Of a DNA stretch of 64,000 bases, positions 32,681 to 42,111 are shown one piece after another (positions within the stretch are counted from its first letter, which is position 1; each line of letters opens with the position of its first letter). The stretch is from Fibrobacter sp. UWB11 (GTDB lineage: Bacteria; Fibrobacterota; Fibrobacteria; Fibrobacterales; Fibrobacteraceae): assembly GCF_900143015.1 (NCBI RefSeq), contig NZ_FSRT01000002.1, forward strand, positions 248,001-312,000, given 5' to 3'. The position numbers and the translations under genes were made by a program. The notes below the pieces were generated by a model. That model saw only the letters and a list, made by a program, of their open reading frames with translations. It was not told the origin of the DNA and did not search any database.

Positions 32681-33907
32681 CTATTTTCTAATAAATTTTA
32701 GACCTTTTTGTTCACCGGACTTCACCGTAACTACAATGCCATAAATTCCCGGTGGCAACGCCGATAAATCCAACTGTTTTTGGACTACCCCGCTGGATGC
32801 AAACGAGCCATCAACAGAAAAAACTTTATAGCGGCATACGTCCGTTCCATACACACGCAATTTATTTCCGTCTAGTTTTACGTTAAAATCAGGAACATTC
32901 TTACTTGCGATAAGACGTGTCGTTCCATTTGATGAAGAATCTGCTTTTTCGGCCTTGGCTTTTCGGACTTCATCAAAGAACGAAGTCATCTTGCCCAAGT
33001 TTTCACTCGAATACATCTCGTTTCCACCGTGAGTTCCGCCCGACACAGAAACGAGTTCACTTTTCACATTGTACTTTTGCAGAGAATCGTAAAGTTCCTT
33101 ACTTTGCTCTGGATTCACAATCTGATCGGATGTTCCATGGAACAAAATTGTCGGAGCATCATCTTCGCTGGCATAATAAGGTGAACTTGCCACCATCCAT
33201 TTATCCTTATTACCTTCGCGTTCGGCTCCAATAAAGGCGCCCTCGTAGGTACCCGATCCCATAAAATTATTGATGGGATTCATGGTGTAAATATCCGTCG
33301 GAGGAGACCAAAGCGTAGCGGCATCAATACAACTGCTAAACGAAGTAAAACTTCCAAGGTCACCTTCCAAATCTACAGTCACAGAACCCGACTTACCTTC
33401 TTTTAAGCCGCACGTAGTCGCAACAAGACTCGAAAGGTGACCTCCTGAAGAGAATCCCGACATGGCAATAAACGACGTATCTATTTTGTACTTACTTGAG
33501 TTTCCGCGCAAATACCGCACCACAGCCTTGAGGTCATGCAGTTGCGCAGGGTAAATAGCATCACTTGCCGAGCGATGGTTTGGCGTAACAACCGCATAGC
33601 CCGCCTTAAGAAGCGCCGCACAGATTGTATTTAAATCCGCCGAGCCTTTAGAATTATTCATGCTCCAGGCGCTACCATAAGTATGGACAACAACCGGATA
33701 TGAATCCTTCGTCTCTTTGGGCAAGTAAATATCCATTGTGTGATAGGTTTTTCCGTCACCGACGTAATTCACATCAGCAAATTTTTCGGAATACTCTAGT
33801 TTGTTTTGGCCAGATTGTGGTCCACCAAAGCCACCATCCATGTTACCGCCCCACTGGGCGAATGCAGAAACAACGGTAAAGCATACCGTCATAGCGATTT
33901 TTTTCAT
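32681..33907 (-). CDS. Secreted alpha/beta-hydrolase esterase with type IX-like C-terminal tail
   Basis: 408-aa enzyme. Signal peptide (MKKIAMTVCFTVVSAFA), alpha/beta-hydrolase core with oxyanion-region VVVHTYGSAWS, nucleophile motif SGFSSGGHLS, acid-region LFHGTSDQIVNP and His in SGGTHGGNE. A Ser-rich linker leads to a short C-terminal beta domain ending GIYGIVVTVKSGEQKGLKFIRK-like, read as GLKFIRK at the end, as in type IX secretion tails. Likely an esterase acting on plant-wall esters or similar; substrate not provable. ATG 33907 has GGAGTGG upstream. Confidence 0.85.
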   Translation of the reverse strand: MKKIAMTVCFTVVSAFAQWGGNMDGGFGGPQSGQNKLEYSEKFADVNYVGDGKTYHTMDIYLPKETKDSYPVVVHTYGSAWSMNNSKGSADLNTICAALLKAGYAVVTPNHRSASDAIYPAQLHDLKAVVRYLRGNSSKYKIDTSFIAMSGFSSGGHLSSLVATTCGLKEGKSGSVTVDLEGDLGSFTSFSSCIDAATLWSPPTDIYTMNPINNFMGSGTYEGAFIGAEREGNKDKWMVASSPYYASEDDAPTILFHGTSDQIVNPEQSKELYDSLQKYNVKSELVSVSGGTHGGNEMYSSENLGKMTSFFDEVRKAKAEKADSSSNGTTRLIASKNVPDFNVKLDGNKLRVYGTDVCRYKVFSVDGSFASSGVVQKQLDLSALPPGIYGIVVTVKSGEQKGLKFIRK

Positions 33908-33968
33908 TTCCACTCCAATCAACTACAGTCCTAACACAGAACCGCATCCACCTAAATATATACACAAA

Positions 33969-33998
33969 AAAGTTCCGCAATAAAGCGGAACTTTTAGT
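33969..33998. terminator. Bidirectional intrinsic terminator
   Basis: AAAGTTCCGC-aataaa-GCGGAACTTTT, flanked by T and A runs, between the esterase promoter and the end of the GDYXXLXY gene. Confidence 0.8.
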
Positions 33999-34043
33999 TT
34001 CGTTGTTCTAAATTACAACCGGAATCACTTTATAGGATTTCTT

Positions 34044-34520
34044 CTACTTAATCAGTTGCCCATCTTCACTGCACAATCCTACGAGGATGCCATTGCCATC
34101 AGCATCTACTTTTAGCAAGCCGTATTTGGCATTTTCGAATTTTTTAGCAGAACCTTCCTGAAAAAAGTAGTTGTCCGCCCCGACACTCAACCGTCCCGAT
34201 TGTCTTTTAAAACGGATTAAATGTTCCCCGTCGTTCACGTTCTTATCGCTCTGCACACGCACAAACTCTGCAACCCTGTCGCTACCCACCTTCACCACCA
34301 AGTAACCAGATTCAGAACGATAGTCAATCTCGAGAAACATTTCATAATTCAACGCCATATAGTCACCCTGCATCAGCGAGCGCGGGTCTACAGGCGCAAG
34401 GCGTAACAAAATTTCAGTACCCTTGTCAATCAGCGTTTCTTTTTGTATCACGGAAAAGGCGAAGAATGCGAGTACCAATATCAAATTGGCGGCCAATACG
34501 ATTTTATATTTTTTACTCAT
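34044..34520 (-). CDS. GDYXXLXY-domain protein
   Basis: 158-aa protein with one N-terminal membrane segment (IVLAANLILVLAFFAFSVI) and the name-giving motif GDYMALNYEM (about residues 52-61). Family members are found after DUF2157 and DUF4401 membrane proteins, exactly as here. ATG overlaps the DUF4401 stop (ATGA). Biochemical role unknown; an inner-membrane complex of the three is likely. Confidence 0.88.
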   Translation of the reverse strand: MSKKYKIVLAANLILVLAFFAFSVIQKETLIDKGTEILLRLAPVDPRSLMQGDYMALNYEMFLEIDYRSESGYLVVKVGSDRVAEFVRVQSDKNVNDGEHLIRFKRQSGRLSVGADNYFFQEGSAKKFENAKYGLLKVDADGNGILVGLCSEDGQLIK

Positions 34521-35494
34521 TTGGAGACTCGTTTAATAAAGTAAAACATCAGCAAGAACAACGCACCCGACGCCAACAACAGGTACGACTTGTTAATCAG
34601 CAACATATCTAAATCGTAGTAGAATTTTGCAATTCCACAAACAAATGCTACAGAAAAGATAACCAAGCATGCATAGTCGAGAATCAAAAACGACAAGAGC
34701 ATCCCCACAATCGGCAATGCCATAGCAGGATACATCGCCGTAGATGCACAGCACAGCAAGGCAAGGGCACTACTCTCAATCAACCTTTTGCCTGTAACAT
34801 ATTTACGCAGCAGGGTAAAAGCAATAGCAAAACTGATTACAGCAAAGACAACCGCAAAAACAGTATTATCACATTGAATAAACTTCAAAAGCGCGACTGA
34901 TATCAAAGCGGCAGCAATCCTAATTGTGTTCAAATAGTCTTTAAGCACTGTTGATGCAAACCATTTATATTTAATGGTGGCAGCAAATGCACCCATATAG
35001 GCAACGATAATTGCAAAACAGGATATTTCGATTGCAGGAGGTATTTTGCTATAATGAGAGTACAGAGTGGACAATCCATCAAAATACGAGAAGAAAATAA
35101 GCGGCAGCACCACCAATGCATAGCAGAGCAGCATTTGACGGCACATACGAATTTTGCTAAAAGCAAATGATAAAACGGCAGCCACAAATTGCAACACATA
35201 AGTCAATGTCAAATATTCAAATCCAGCGATATACCCATATGTAAATCCGGAGAAAAACAGCGGATATGTCACCAGCAGCAACGGCACTTCATCGTCATCA
35301 AGCTTTCCATCTCGCGAAAGCATTATTGCACCAATAATTGAAATTACAGACAACACGGCGTACACAATCTTGTTGTCCCGCGCAATAAGCGCCACAAAGC
35401 CAACCGTCAGTGCGGCAATGATGATTCCCCCAAAAGCCATCACTATCATCAAAGGTGCAGGCAATTGTTTAGATTTACGGCTGTTGTTTTCCAT
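34517..35494 (-). CDS. DUF4401-type polytopic membrane protein
   Basis: 325-aa hydrophobic protein with about ten membrane segments from residue 15 to the end. Family assignment rests on its position between DUF2157 and GDYXXLXY genes and its size. It overlaps DUF2157 by 20 nt and GDYXXLXY by 4 nt, so the three are translated together. Function unknown. Confidence 0.75.
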   Translation of the reverse strand: MENNSRKSKQLPAPLMIVMAFGGIIIAALTVGFVALIARDNKIVYAVLSVISIIGAIMLSRDGKLDDDEVPLLLVTYPLFFSGFTYGYIAGFEYLTLTYVLQFVAAVLSFAFSKIRMCRQMLLCYALVVLPLIFFSYFDGLSTLYSHYSKIPPAIEISCFAIIVAYMGAFAATIKYKWFASTVLKDYLNTIRIAAALISVALLKFIQCDNTVFAVVFAVISFAIAFTLLRKYVTGKRLIESSALALLCCASTAMYPAMALPIVGMLLSFLILDYACLVIFSVAFVCGIAKFYYDLDMLLINKSYLLLASGALFLLMFYFIKRVSK

Positions 35495-36407
35495 TGTCCA
35501 TTACCGATTGATTTGTTGATGTTCCAGATTCTTCTTGCTTCCACTTTTCGTTTTGTCTTACAATAGCGAATGATGCTCCTCCCAAGGCGGCGGCACTCAT
35601 CATTATTTGATAAAATAGTCCAAATGTAGGTAAGAGACATCTAAAATACACACATTCCAGCACACTCAACGCACCTATGAACAACATTGAATAAAGCCAT
35701 ATATCCTTTTGTTTCAACGCGTACCATATTGTTGCTGCAGCTACGGCAAAAGCCATCAATAAATTTTGAGCCTCAGAACCTTTAACAGTCACATAGCACA
35801 CGGTGAAGACAGCAACACCAAATTCAACAGTAAACAAGGCACTCGTAAACCAAGACGGCGGAGCGGATAAACGCGGCAGATATTTTGGAGCAAAAACAAA
35901 AAACAAAATCCACGCAGCACCGTACAACATAAGCAGAGTCGAGTGCCAATCACAAGAAGGAATGAGTGGAATCACTCCCATCGATGCAAGAACAATAAAA
36001 ACCGCCCAAAGCGGATAGAAGTCAGCAAAAAACACCCACGCCAAAATGCAGAGCGCCCACGTGAGAAAAAATACGTAAGAGTCGGCCTTGGTCTGATACA
36101 CCTGCCCGAATATAGCCCAGAACACGCCCACAAGTCCACACAGGACAGACAACGTGATTTTGTGGGTAAAATCGCTCATTTTTACTTTTATAGCCACAGC
36201 AAAAACGGCAAGGATCAACGCAACAGCGATGCCCATTTTTACAAAACGGTGCATCTGCTCCCAATTGTAGGCGAAGAAAAAAATGATGCCCGCCAACATC
36301 AACCCCGAGCCTAACGTTAGCGTAAGCACCTGCACGAATCGAATCCAAGCCTTGGCATCGGCAGTTTTGGCTTGGTCGCTCCCTGATAATGTAATTGAAT
36401 CGTCCAT
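35475..36407 (-). CDS. DUF2157-type membrane protein
   Basis: 310-aa protein with a short cytoplasmic N-terminus and about nine membrane segments; FVQVLTLTLGSGLMLAGIIFFFAYNW and the WEQMHRFVKMG loop are typical of DUF2157. First gene of the trio. ATG 36407 gives the family N-terminus; the longer frame to 36485 lacks support. No ribosome binding site is obvious. A TTA-rich leader repeat lies 70 nt upstream. Confidence 0.8.
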   Translation of the reverse strand: MDDSITLSGSDQAKTADAKAWIRFVQVLTLTLGSGLMLAGIIFFFAYNWEQMHRFVKMGIAVALILAVFAVAIKVKMSDFTHKITLSVLCGLVGVFWAIFGQVYQTKADSYVFFLTWALCILAWVFFADFYPLWAVFIVLASMGVIPLIPSCDWHSTLLMLYGAAWILFFVFAPKYLPRLSAPPSWFTSALFTVEFGVAVFTVCYVTVKGSEAQNLLMAFAVAAATIWYALKQKDIWLYSMLFIGALSVLECVYFRCLLPTFGLFYQIMMSAAALGGASFAIVRQNEKWKQEESGTSTNQSVMDNGKQQP

Positions 36408-36474
36408 ATTTGATAACGGTTTAAAGTACCGTTGAAATTTTGAAGTTATTTCTAAAATATATCTTTTCACGTGG

Positions 36475-36520
36475 TCATTAGTCAATAGTTATTAGTCATT
36501 GGTTATTAGTTATTGGTTAT
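36475..36520. repeat. TTAGTCATTAGTTATT-type tandem leader repeat
   Basis: Degenerate 7- to 8-nt units (TTAGTCA, TTAGTTA, TTGGTTA). Similar tracts occur at 43371-43409, 50867-50900 and 13524-13559, each 5' of a minus-strand gene. Confidence 0.55.
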
Positions 36521-36528
36521 AAAAAAAT

Positions 36529-36553
36529 GTCATCCCATAGCGATGGGATGACA
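36529..36553. repeat. Type C palindromic repeat
   Basis: GTCATCCCAT-agcg-ATGGGATGAC: fully palindromic, including both GTCAT ends. Confidence 0.8.
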
Positions 36554-36579
36554 AAGCAAGCAACAATATTTTCTACAAC

Positions 36580-37728
36580 TTATTTCAAGAAACCTTCCGT
36601 CATGAGGCGGGCTTCCTTGTCAGCTTCGAGAACTTGTTCAAGCGAAAGGTGACCGGTGACATTCGGGGCCTTGTCCATCACCATTTCCACGTACTTCGGA
36701 ATATCGGTGAACTTGAGATTACCCTTGAGGAAACGATCCACGAGAACTTCGTTTGCAGCATTCATCATCGCAGGAACAATACCGCCACGGCGACCAGCAT
36801 CAAATGCAAGGGCCAAACAACGGAACTTGTTGAAGTCCGGTTCAAAGAACGTGAGCTTTGCAAGAGTCGGCAAGTCGAGGCGCTTGGTTTCGAGCTTGAG
36901 ACGTTCCGGCCATGTGAGCGCCACCTGAATCGGAATGCGCATGTCGGGAGCGCCGAGCTGAGCCATCAAGGAACCATCGCGGAACTGCACGAGCGAATGT
37001 ACCATGGACTGCGGGTGAACCACAACCTTGATTTGGTCATACGGAATGTGGAACAAGAAGTGCGCTTCGAGCACTTCGAGACCCTTGTTCATCATGGAAG
37101 CTGAGTCTATGGTAATCTTCTTGCCCATGCTCCACACTGGGTGATTCAAAGCATCTGCAACGGTGATATTTTCAAACTTTTCGATAGGCCATTCGCGGAA
37201 CGGGCCACCCGAAGCCGTGATTTCGAGGAATTCGACTTCGGATTCGCGCTTGCCGCCTTCGAGGCACTGGAAAATGGCGCTATGTTCGGAGTCAATCGGC
37301 GTGATGAAGGACTTCGGATTTTCGGCAAGTTTGTCCCAAATGACCGGGCCAGCCATGACCATCGTTTCTTTGTTGGCAAGAGCCACATGCTTGCCGTGTT
37401 CGATGGCGGTAATCGTCGGGAGGCAGCCCACAGCGCCCATCAAGGCGTTGATGATGATGTCGGCCTTCGGGTCGGCTGCAAGTTCGCAAAGACCATCCAT
37501 GCCGGCGAGCACCTTCATGCCGAGTTCTTTTTCAAGTTCCTTAGCGGCAGCTTCGTTAAACATGCAAACACGTTTGACGTTGTACTTGCGCACGATTTCA
37601 GCGACTTTTTCGACGCTACTATTCGCCGCAACAGCATATAAACTAAAAATATCCGAATGTTGATGAATGACATCAACGCTAGAAGTGCCGATAGAACCAG
37701 TGGCACCGAGAAGAACGACGTTTTTCAT
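36580..37728 (-). CDS. dxr: 1-deoxy-D-xylulose 5-phosphate reductoisomerase
   Basis: 382-aa second enzyme of the MEP isoprenoid pathway, converting DXP to MEP with NADPH. NADPH loop LLGATGSIGTSS at 6-17; substrate and metal motifs ALANKETMVMAG, PIDSEHSAIFQC and ITASGGPFREW; MNKGLEVLEAHFLF; C-terminal NAANEVLVDRFL. Length is normal. AGAGG precedes ATG 37728. Transcribed alone; the isoprenoid user uppS lies about 5 kb away. Confidence 0.97.
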   Translation of the reverse strand: MKNVVLLGATGSIGTSSVDVIHQHSDIFSLYAVAANSSVEKVAEIVRKYNVKRVCMFNEAAAKELEKELGMKVLAGMDGLCELAADPKADIIINALMGAVGCLPTITAIEHGKHVALANKETMVMAGPVIWDKLAENPKSFITPIDSEHSAIFQCLEGGKRESEVEFLEITASGGPFREWPIEKFENITVADALNHPVWSMGKKITIDSASMMNKGLEVLEAHFLFHIPYDQIKVVVHPQSMVHSLVQFRDGSLMAQLGAPDMRIPIQVALTWPERLKLETKRLDLPTLAKLTFFEPDFNKFRCLALAFDAGRRGGIVPAMMNAANEVLVDRFLKGNLKFTDIPKYVEMVMDKAPNVTGHLSLEQVLEADKEARLMTEGFLK

Positions 37729-37972
37729 TTTAAAGCCTCTTTTTTTTATTCAGTTAAAAGATAAAAAAAGAGACGGATGTACCCGAAGTAGTCATCCCCG
37801 CGCAGGCAGGTATCTCCCCCATTTTGGGGATTAGTTTTTAACATTTAAATAAAACAGGCATCCTACTCAGACCGCACAATCTGTCCACACGTTTGCAAAA
37901 ATTTACAAACGGAACCTTCTTTTTTAGGTTATTTTGAAATTGGGTTAGGTTTGTTGCTCGAAGGAGGTGCTT

Positions 37973-39952
37973 ATGCGCATACTTTCCTCGGGTGTATATG
38001 CTGCGTGTTGTTGCGCAGTTGGGGTGCTTTGGAGCTGTTCGGATTCGTCAAGCAATGACATTTCCGGGTCGGATATCAATATTTCATCGTCCACCGATTA
38101 TTTGTGGTCTTCCGAGTCTGGCAATTCGCCAGACAAGAATTATTCTGCCGAAAATGGCGGAACAAATTCATCATCATCCATTACAAGCGTATCTGAAAGC
38201 TCGTCGGGAACATCGCCGGGAATGTCCACAGATTCGCGCAAAAGTTCTTCGAGCAATCATACCCATCGGAGTTCATCTTCGGGTTCCGAGCTGGGCAAAT
38301 CGTCTGGAATCCAGGCAAAGTCGAGTTCCAGTGAAGGACCTTTTGTCTACACCTCGCCTGCAAATTTCGCCGATACGGTAAACGGTGTCGCCTTCAACAT
38401 GGTGTACGTTGCAGGCGGCTCTTATACACGAGGCTGCGACAATTGCGCCGAACAAGACAAAATTTACGAGAGTCCATCGCACAAAGTAACAGTCAGCGAA
38501 TACTTCATAGCCAATACCGAAGTAACTATTGCGCAATGGAACGCTGTAATGGGCGGCAAAAAGAGCGCCTGGGAATCAGACAAGGCGCCTAAAATTGGTG
38601 TCAGCTGGTTTGACGCCAACAATTACGCCTGCAAACTCGGACAAAAAACAGGGCGGCAATACCGCTTGCTCACAGACGCCGAATGGGAATTTGCAGCCCG
38701 CGGCGGCAAGGACGGAATTGCAGACAAGTTTAAATTCTCGGGTAGCAATAACGTCGATGACGTAGCTTGGTATTCCGAAAACAGTAGCGGGAAATCCCAC
38801 GATGTCGCCACCAAGAAGCCAAACAAACTTGGTCTTTACGACATGAGCGGGAATTCCTGGGAATGGGTCTACGACTGGCTTGTCGCCTACACGGATGCAG
38901 ACAAGGTAAATCCCGTACAGCTCACGGGAAGCGGCAACAAGACGCGAAGAGGCGGGAGCTACGGCGAACCCGCGGAATTTGCGCGCGTGAGCCGTCGCGC
39001 CATCCGCAGCCGCGATGGCGCCGCAGACATGGGCTTTAGACTCGGCATGTCTGCGGAACTCCCGCCGGGAATGGTCTCGCCATGCGAAGCGGCAAATCCG
39101 TCAGCAGCCACCTGCCAAGGCGATAAAAATCGCGACTGCCGTTTGATTACCGCCGCAGACGAAGCCTGGATTAGCGATGATTACACGGTCGTTATCGGCG
39201 AAAACGGAGTGGCAGCAGTCTCAGGTTTCCCGAACGTTTCGGGACAATGGTACACGCTCAACAACCGCAGTTTTAACGTTGTCACCAAGAGCGGCACAAA
39301 GACTTACGCTTACTACGTTTTCAGCGAAGACGAACTTACAATGATTAGCGATGACGGCATCCCCTACCGTTTGTATCGCCGCGCCGCAAGCGAAGCCAAA
39401 AATAAGGTAAGCCTCCCGACAGTAAGCAGCCCCAAAACCTTGCAGCAGTTGCTTGCTGCCGTGGAGCCCGAGCGTATTGTCACCGACGAGCAACTCGCCC
39501 ATCCCGACACGAGCGTCCGCGATCCGCGAATCGCCGCCGCCAGCGGATACACCTGGTTCTTTGACGGCCGTTGCTGCGGCGGAAACCACAAATACCGATT
39601 CCACCTCGACAAAAACGGCGATGCCGAATTTGTCGTGATGGACTACGACGACACCCACCACGAGAACATCCTCGCGAAGGGGCGTTGGTTCACCGTCGGA
39701 AATATCGGGTTACACATCGTTTTGAACGGCAAGTACTTCAACTACCTCTACACCGCAGGCGAACGCACCATGAGCTACAGCGAATACATGCCCGCGGGCC
39801 CAATCTTCTGCCACATTTCATTCCAGAGCTACGAACGCGGCGACTTCCGCATTTTCAACAAGACTTTATTCGACGACAAGATCAAGCGCCCCCGCGGCTT
39901 CAACGGAGAAAATCCAGTTTACGAAGCAGGCGATTACCAGTGGGGATCGTAA
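37973..39952 (+). CDS. Serine-linker lipoprotein with FGE/SUMF1-like domain lacking the catalytic cysteines
   Basis: 659-aa lipoprotein. Lipobox GVLWSC; a Ser-rich linker (about 22-120); then a formylglycine-generating-enzyme-like domain (about 125-355: FNMVYVAGGSYTRG, YRLLTDAEWEFAARGG, GLYDMSGNSWEWVYDW, RRGGSYGEPAEFARV, DMGFRLGM). Genuine FGEs have two Cys just after GGS; here they are replaced (YGEPAEF), so sulfatase activation is unlikely. A C-terminal domain (about 400-659) of unknown type follows. ATG 37973 has AAGGAGG 5 nt upstream. The next gene starts immediately after its stop. Confidence 0.85.
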   Translation: MRILSSGVYAACCCAVGVLWSCSDSSSNDISGSDINISSSTDYLWSSESGNSPDKNYSAENGGTNSSSSITSVSESSSGTSPGMSTDSRKSSSSNHTHRSSSSGSELGKSSGIQAKSSSSEGPFVYTSPANFADTVNGVAFNMVYVAGGSYTRGCDNCAEQDKIYESPSHKVTVSEYFIANTEVTIAQWNAVMGGKKSAWESDKAPKIGVSWFDANNYACKLGQKTGRQYRLLTDAEWEFAARGGKDGIADKFKFSGSNNVDDVAWYSENSSGKSHDVATKKPNKLGLYDMSGNSWEWVYDWLVAYTDADKVNPVQLTGSGNKTRRGGSYGEPAEFARVSRRAIRSRDGAADMGFRLGMSAELPPGMVSPCEAANPSAATCQGDKNRDCRLITAADEAWISDDYTVVIGENGVAAVSGFPNVSGQWYTLNNRSFNVVTKSGTKTYAYYVFSEDELTMISDDGIPYRLYRRAASEAKNKVSLPTVSSPKTLQQLLAAVEPERIVTDEQLAHPDTSVRDPRIAAASGYTWFFDGRCCGGNHKYRFHLDKNGDAEFVVMDYDDTHHENILAKGRWFTVGNIGLHIVLNGKYFNYLYTAGERTMSYSEYMPAGPIFCHISFQSYERGDFRIFNKTLFDDKIKRPRGFNGENPVYEAGDYQWGS

Positions 39953-41143
39953 ATGCAGAAACTCAACCATAGTGTGCTCCTCGCAATTGCGGCAAAGCCC
40001 CTATTTGTCGCAATTGCATACACAGCGATGCTTTCAGCCTGTAGCGACACCACATCCTCTACAGCTCCTGAGAGCATCGCTTCATCCTCAACAACAACAA
40101 TCGAGTACCTATCATCATCGGAGACTACAACCATCGAGTCTTCGAGTTCAGCATTATTTGATTCAACGGGTTCCGCACCATCTACGGGTTCCAACAGTTC
40201 AGCAATTCAACAAAGCTCATCGTCAAGCGGACAAAAAGAATTTTCCAGTTCATCACGAAATAGTCATCGGCGGTCTTCGTCTTCTGTAGCGCAAACAAGT
40301 TCATCCGCAATTTCATCATCGCAAGCCACGCCCGTTTCATCGGCAAAAGAGGCTTCATCATCTTCAACGACGCCCTCGCCCGTTAAAATCACGCTCGACG
40401 AAAACGGCTTTGCAACAGTCGCCGATGTTTACCGCAGCCTTCAAGACAACGAAAAAGCCGTATTCATCATTCGACATTCCGAACGCGAAGACAATGTCGC
40501 CATCGAAACAGAACTAACCGCAAACGGCGTCAAAATGGCACAAGATCTAGGCGCCACGCTAAAAAGTGACGAGGAGTTCAGCTACATCACATCAGGATTT
40601 GTGCGCACAAACGAAACGGCAAACAACATTTCAAAAGGCCGCGGAGAAGCAAGCCTCCCGAAACTCATCACCAACTACGATATCACCGGGAACTGGTTCC
40701 TGAAAATTTCAGCGGATTCGCTCGCCCAGTACGCCACAAAGCTTAACATGAAAGGTAGTTCCGTCGAGCTTATGGCGCATTGGGCATACGATGGCGGCTA
40801 CCCCGATGCCCTTTATGAACTCTCGCCCCGCTCCGAAGAATTCATGCAAAAAGTTATCCTCAAAAATCTATCCAAATGGAAACGCGTGAGTATAATGGTT
40901 TCGCACGACATTCTCGTGATGCCGCTCGCCGTTTTCGGTTCCGATAAAAAAGTAGCCCTCAAATACCATGAAGACTACCATTGGATAAATTACATTGCCG
41001 GGCTCGCCATCATCATCGGAAAAGAGAACAACCTGCGCTATGTCCCTGTAAAAGGCGCCGATTCCGGCGTCATCGACTATCTTGCCATTTACATGGAAGA
41101 ACACGGCACGGGAAGCAAGAAGCCCTCTACCCCCAAAAAGTGA
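39953..41143 (+). CDS. Serine-linker lipoprotein with histidine-phosphatase domain
   Basis: 396-aa protein. Signal and lipobox (AYTAMLSAC), Ser/Thr-rich linker (about 30-140), then a histidine-phosphatase-superfamily domain (about 150-385) with FIIRHSERED as the RHG-type motif and VSHDIL carrying the second His. Start codon directly follows the previous stop (TAAATG), so the pair is one operon. The substrate is unknown; a cell-surface phosphatase is the simple reading. Confidence 0.85.
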   Translation: MQKLNHSVLLAIAAKPLFVAIAYTAMLSACSDTTSSTAPESIASSSTTTIEYLSSSETTTIESSSSALFDSTGSAPSTGSNSSAIQQSSSSSGQKEFSSSSRNSHRRSSSSVAQTSSSAISSSQATPVSSAKEASSSSTTPSPVKITLDENGFATVADVYRSLQDNEKAVFIIRHSEREDNVAIETELTANGVKMAQDLGATLKSDEEFSYITSGFVRTNETANNISKGRGEASLPKLITNYDITGNWFLKISADSLAQYATKLNMKGSSVELMAHWAYDGGYPDALYELSPRSEEFMQKVILKNLSKWKRVSIMVSHDILVMPLAVFGSDKKVALKYHEDYHWINYIAGLAIIIGKENNLRYVPVKGADSGVIDYLAIYMEEHGTGSKKPSTPKK

Positions 41144-41167
41144 ACCAAGAACTTGAACCTTGCAAAA

Positions 41168-41204
41168 AAAGACCGTAGCTGAAATTATCAGTTACGGTCT
41201 TTTC
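41168..41204. terminator. Bidirectional intrinsic terminator
   Basis: AAAGACCGTA-gCTGA-aatta-TCAGt-TACGGTCTTTT: long stem with A and T runs on both sides, between convergent genes. Confidence 0.9.
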
Positions 41205-41229
41205 AATGCTTTTTCGTAGCTTTTTAATT

Positions 41230-42111
41230 CTATACGACGTTCTTCAAGAAGTCCATGAAGATGTACAAAGCCGGGGCAGCGAGCAAGAAGGAATCGCAGC
41301 GGTCAAGCACACCACCGTGTCCCACGAACAGATTGCCAGAATCCTTGGTGCCGCTCCAACGCTTGAGTGCAGACATCAAGAGGTCGCCCACCTGACCAGC
41401 CACCGTAATCAAAAGACCAATGACGATAGCCGATGTCCAAGTGTAGTTCATTTCGAACGAGCTAAGAGCAGCACTGCACTTGACCCAGTATGCCACCCAT
41501 GCAACCGTTGCAATGGAGCCTGCAATAGAGCCTTCCCAAGTTTTCTTGGGGCTAATACTCGGCGCAAACGGATGGCGACCAAACGGGCCCTTGCCTGCAG
41601 CGAACTTTCCGAAGAAGTAAGCGACAGTATCGCAAAGCCACACCGCGGTCATCACCAAAATAAACGGATAGCAATGTTCAAAGCCCTGACCGTTACCCAT
41701 CATGAGCACGTTCATGCCACCCCAAAGTCCTACGTACAGCGGAGCGCCGAATTGCATCACAAGCCACGGGAACAAGTGATCAATCTCCACCTTCGCAAAG
41801 GCAACGCCGATGTAAATTGCAAAGACCGCAAGGAACGTCATGCCTAGCACGTAAGGCACTGCCGGGAGCCCAAAGTAGCCACCCTTCGAAAGCGCCCATG
41901 CAAGCGTCAATGCTAGCGACGATGCAAAAGAGAGATAGCGCATATCGGGACCCTTGAACATCTTAGATGCCATGCGAGCCCATTCCCAGGAACCCACAGC
42001 ACTCAAAAAGCTCATAAGGCCAATGCGACTAAAATCGTTAAACCACAAGCAAACAAAAACAATCGGAATCGCGATAAATGCTGTGATTAATCGCTGCGCA
42101 AGATTACTCAT
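41230..42111 (-). CDS. cdsA: Phosphatidate cytidylyltransferase
   Basis: 293-aa integral membrane enzyme making CDP-diacylglycerol from phosphatidate and CTP. About eight membrane segments; family signature SPKKTWEGSIAGSIA and GHGGVLDRCDSFLLAAP near the C-terminus. ATG 42111 overlaps the end of uppS by 8 nt. Order frr-uppS-cdsA is a common bacterial arrangement; rseP, often next, is about 20 kb away here. Confidence 0.96.
   Translation of the reverse strand: MSNLAQRLITAFIAIPIVFVCLWFNDFSRIGLMSFLSAVGSWEWARMASKMFKGPDMRYLSFASSLALTLAWALSKGGYFGLPAVPYVLGMTFLAVFAIYIGVAFAKVEIDHLFPWLVMQFGAPLYVGLWGGMNVLMMGNGQGFEHCYPFILVMTAVWLCDTVAYFFGKFAAGKGPFGRHPFAPSISPKKTWEGSIAGSIATVAWVAYWVKCSAALSSFEMNYTWTSAIVIGLLITVAGQVGDLLMSALKRWSGTKDSGNLFVGHGGVLDRCDSFLLAAPALYIFMDFLKNVV

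Noticed and set aside
38050-38340. Dense TCA/TCG/AGC repeats that look CRISPR-like or satellite-like (also 40070-40380 and 63180-63330)
   Set aside because: They are codons of polyserine linkers in secreted proteins; no regular repeat-spacer structure.
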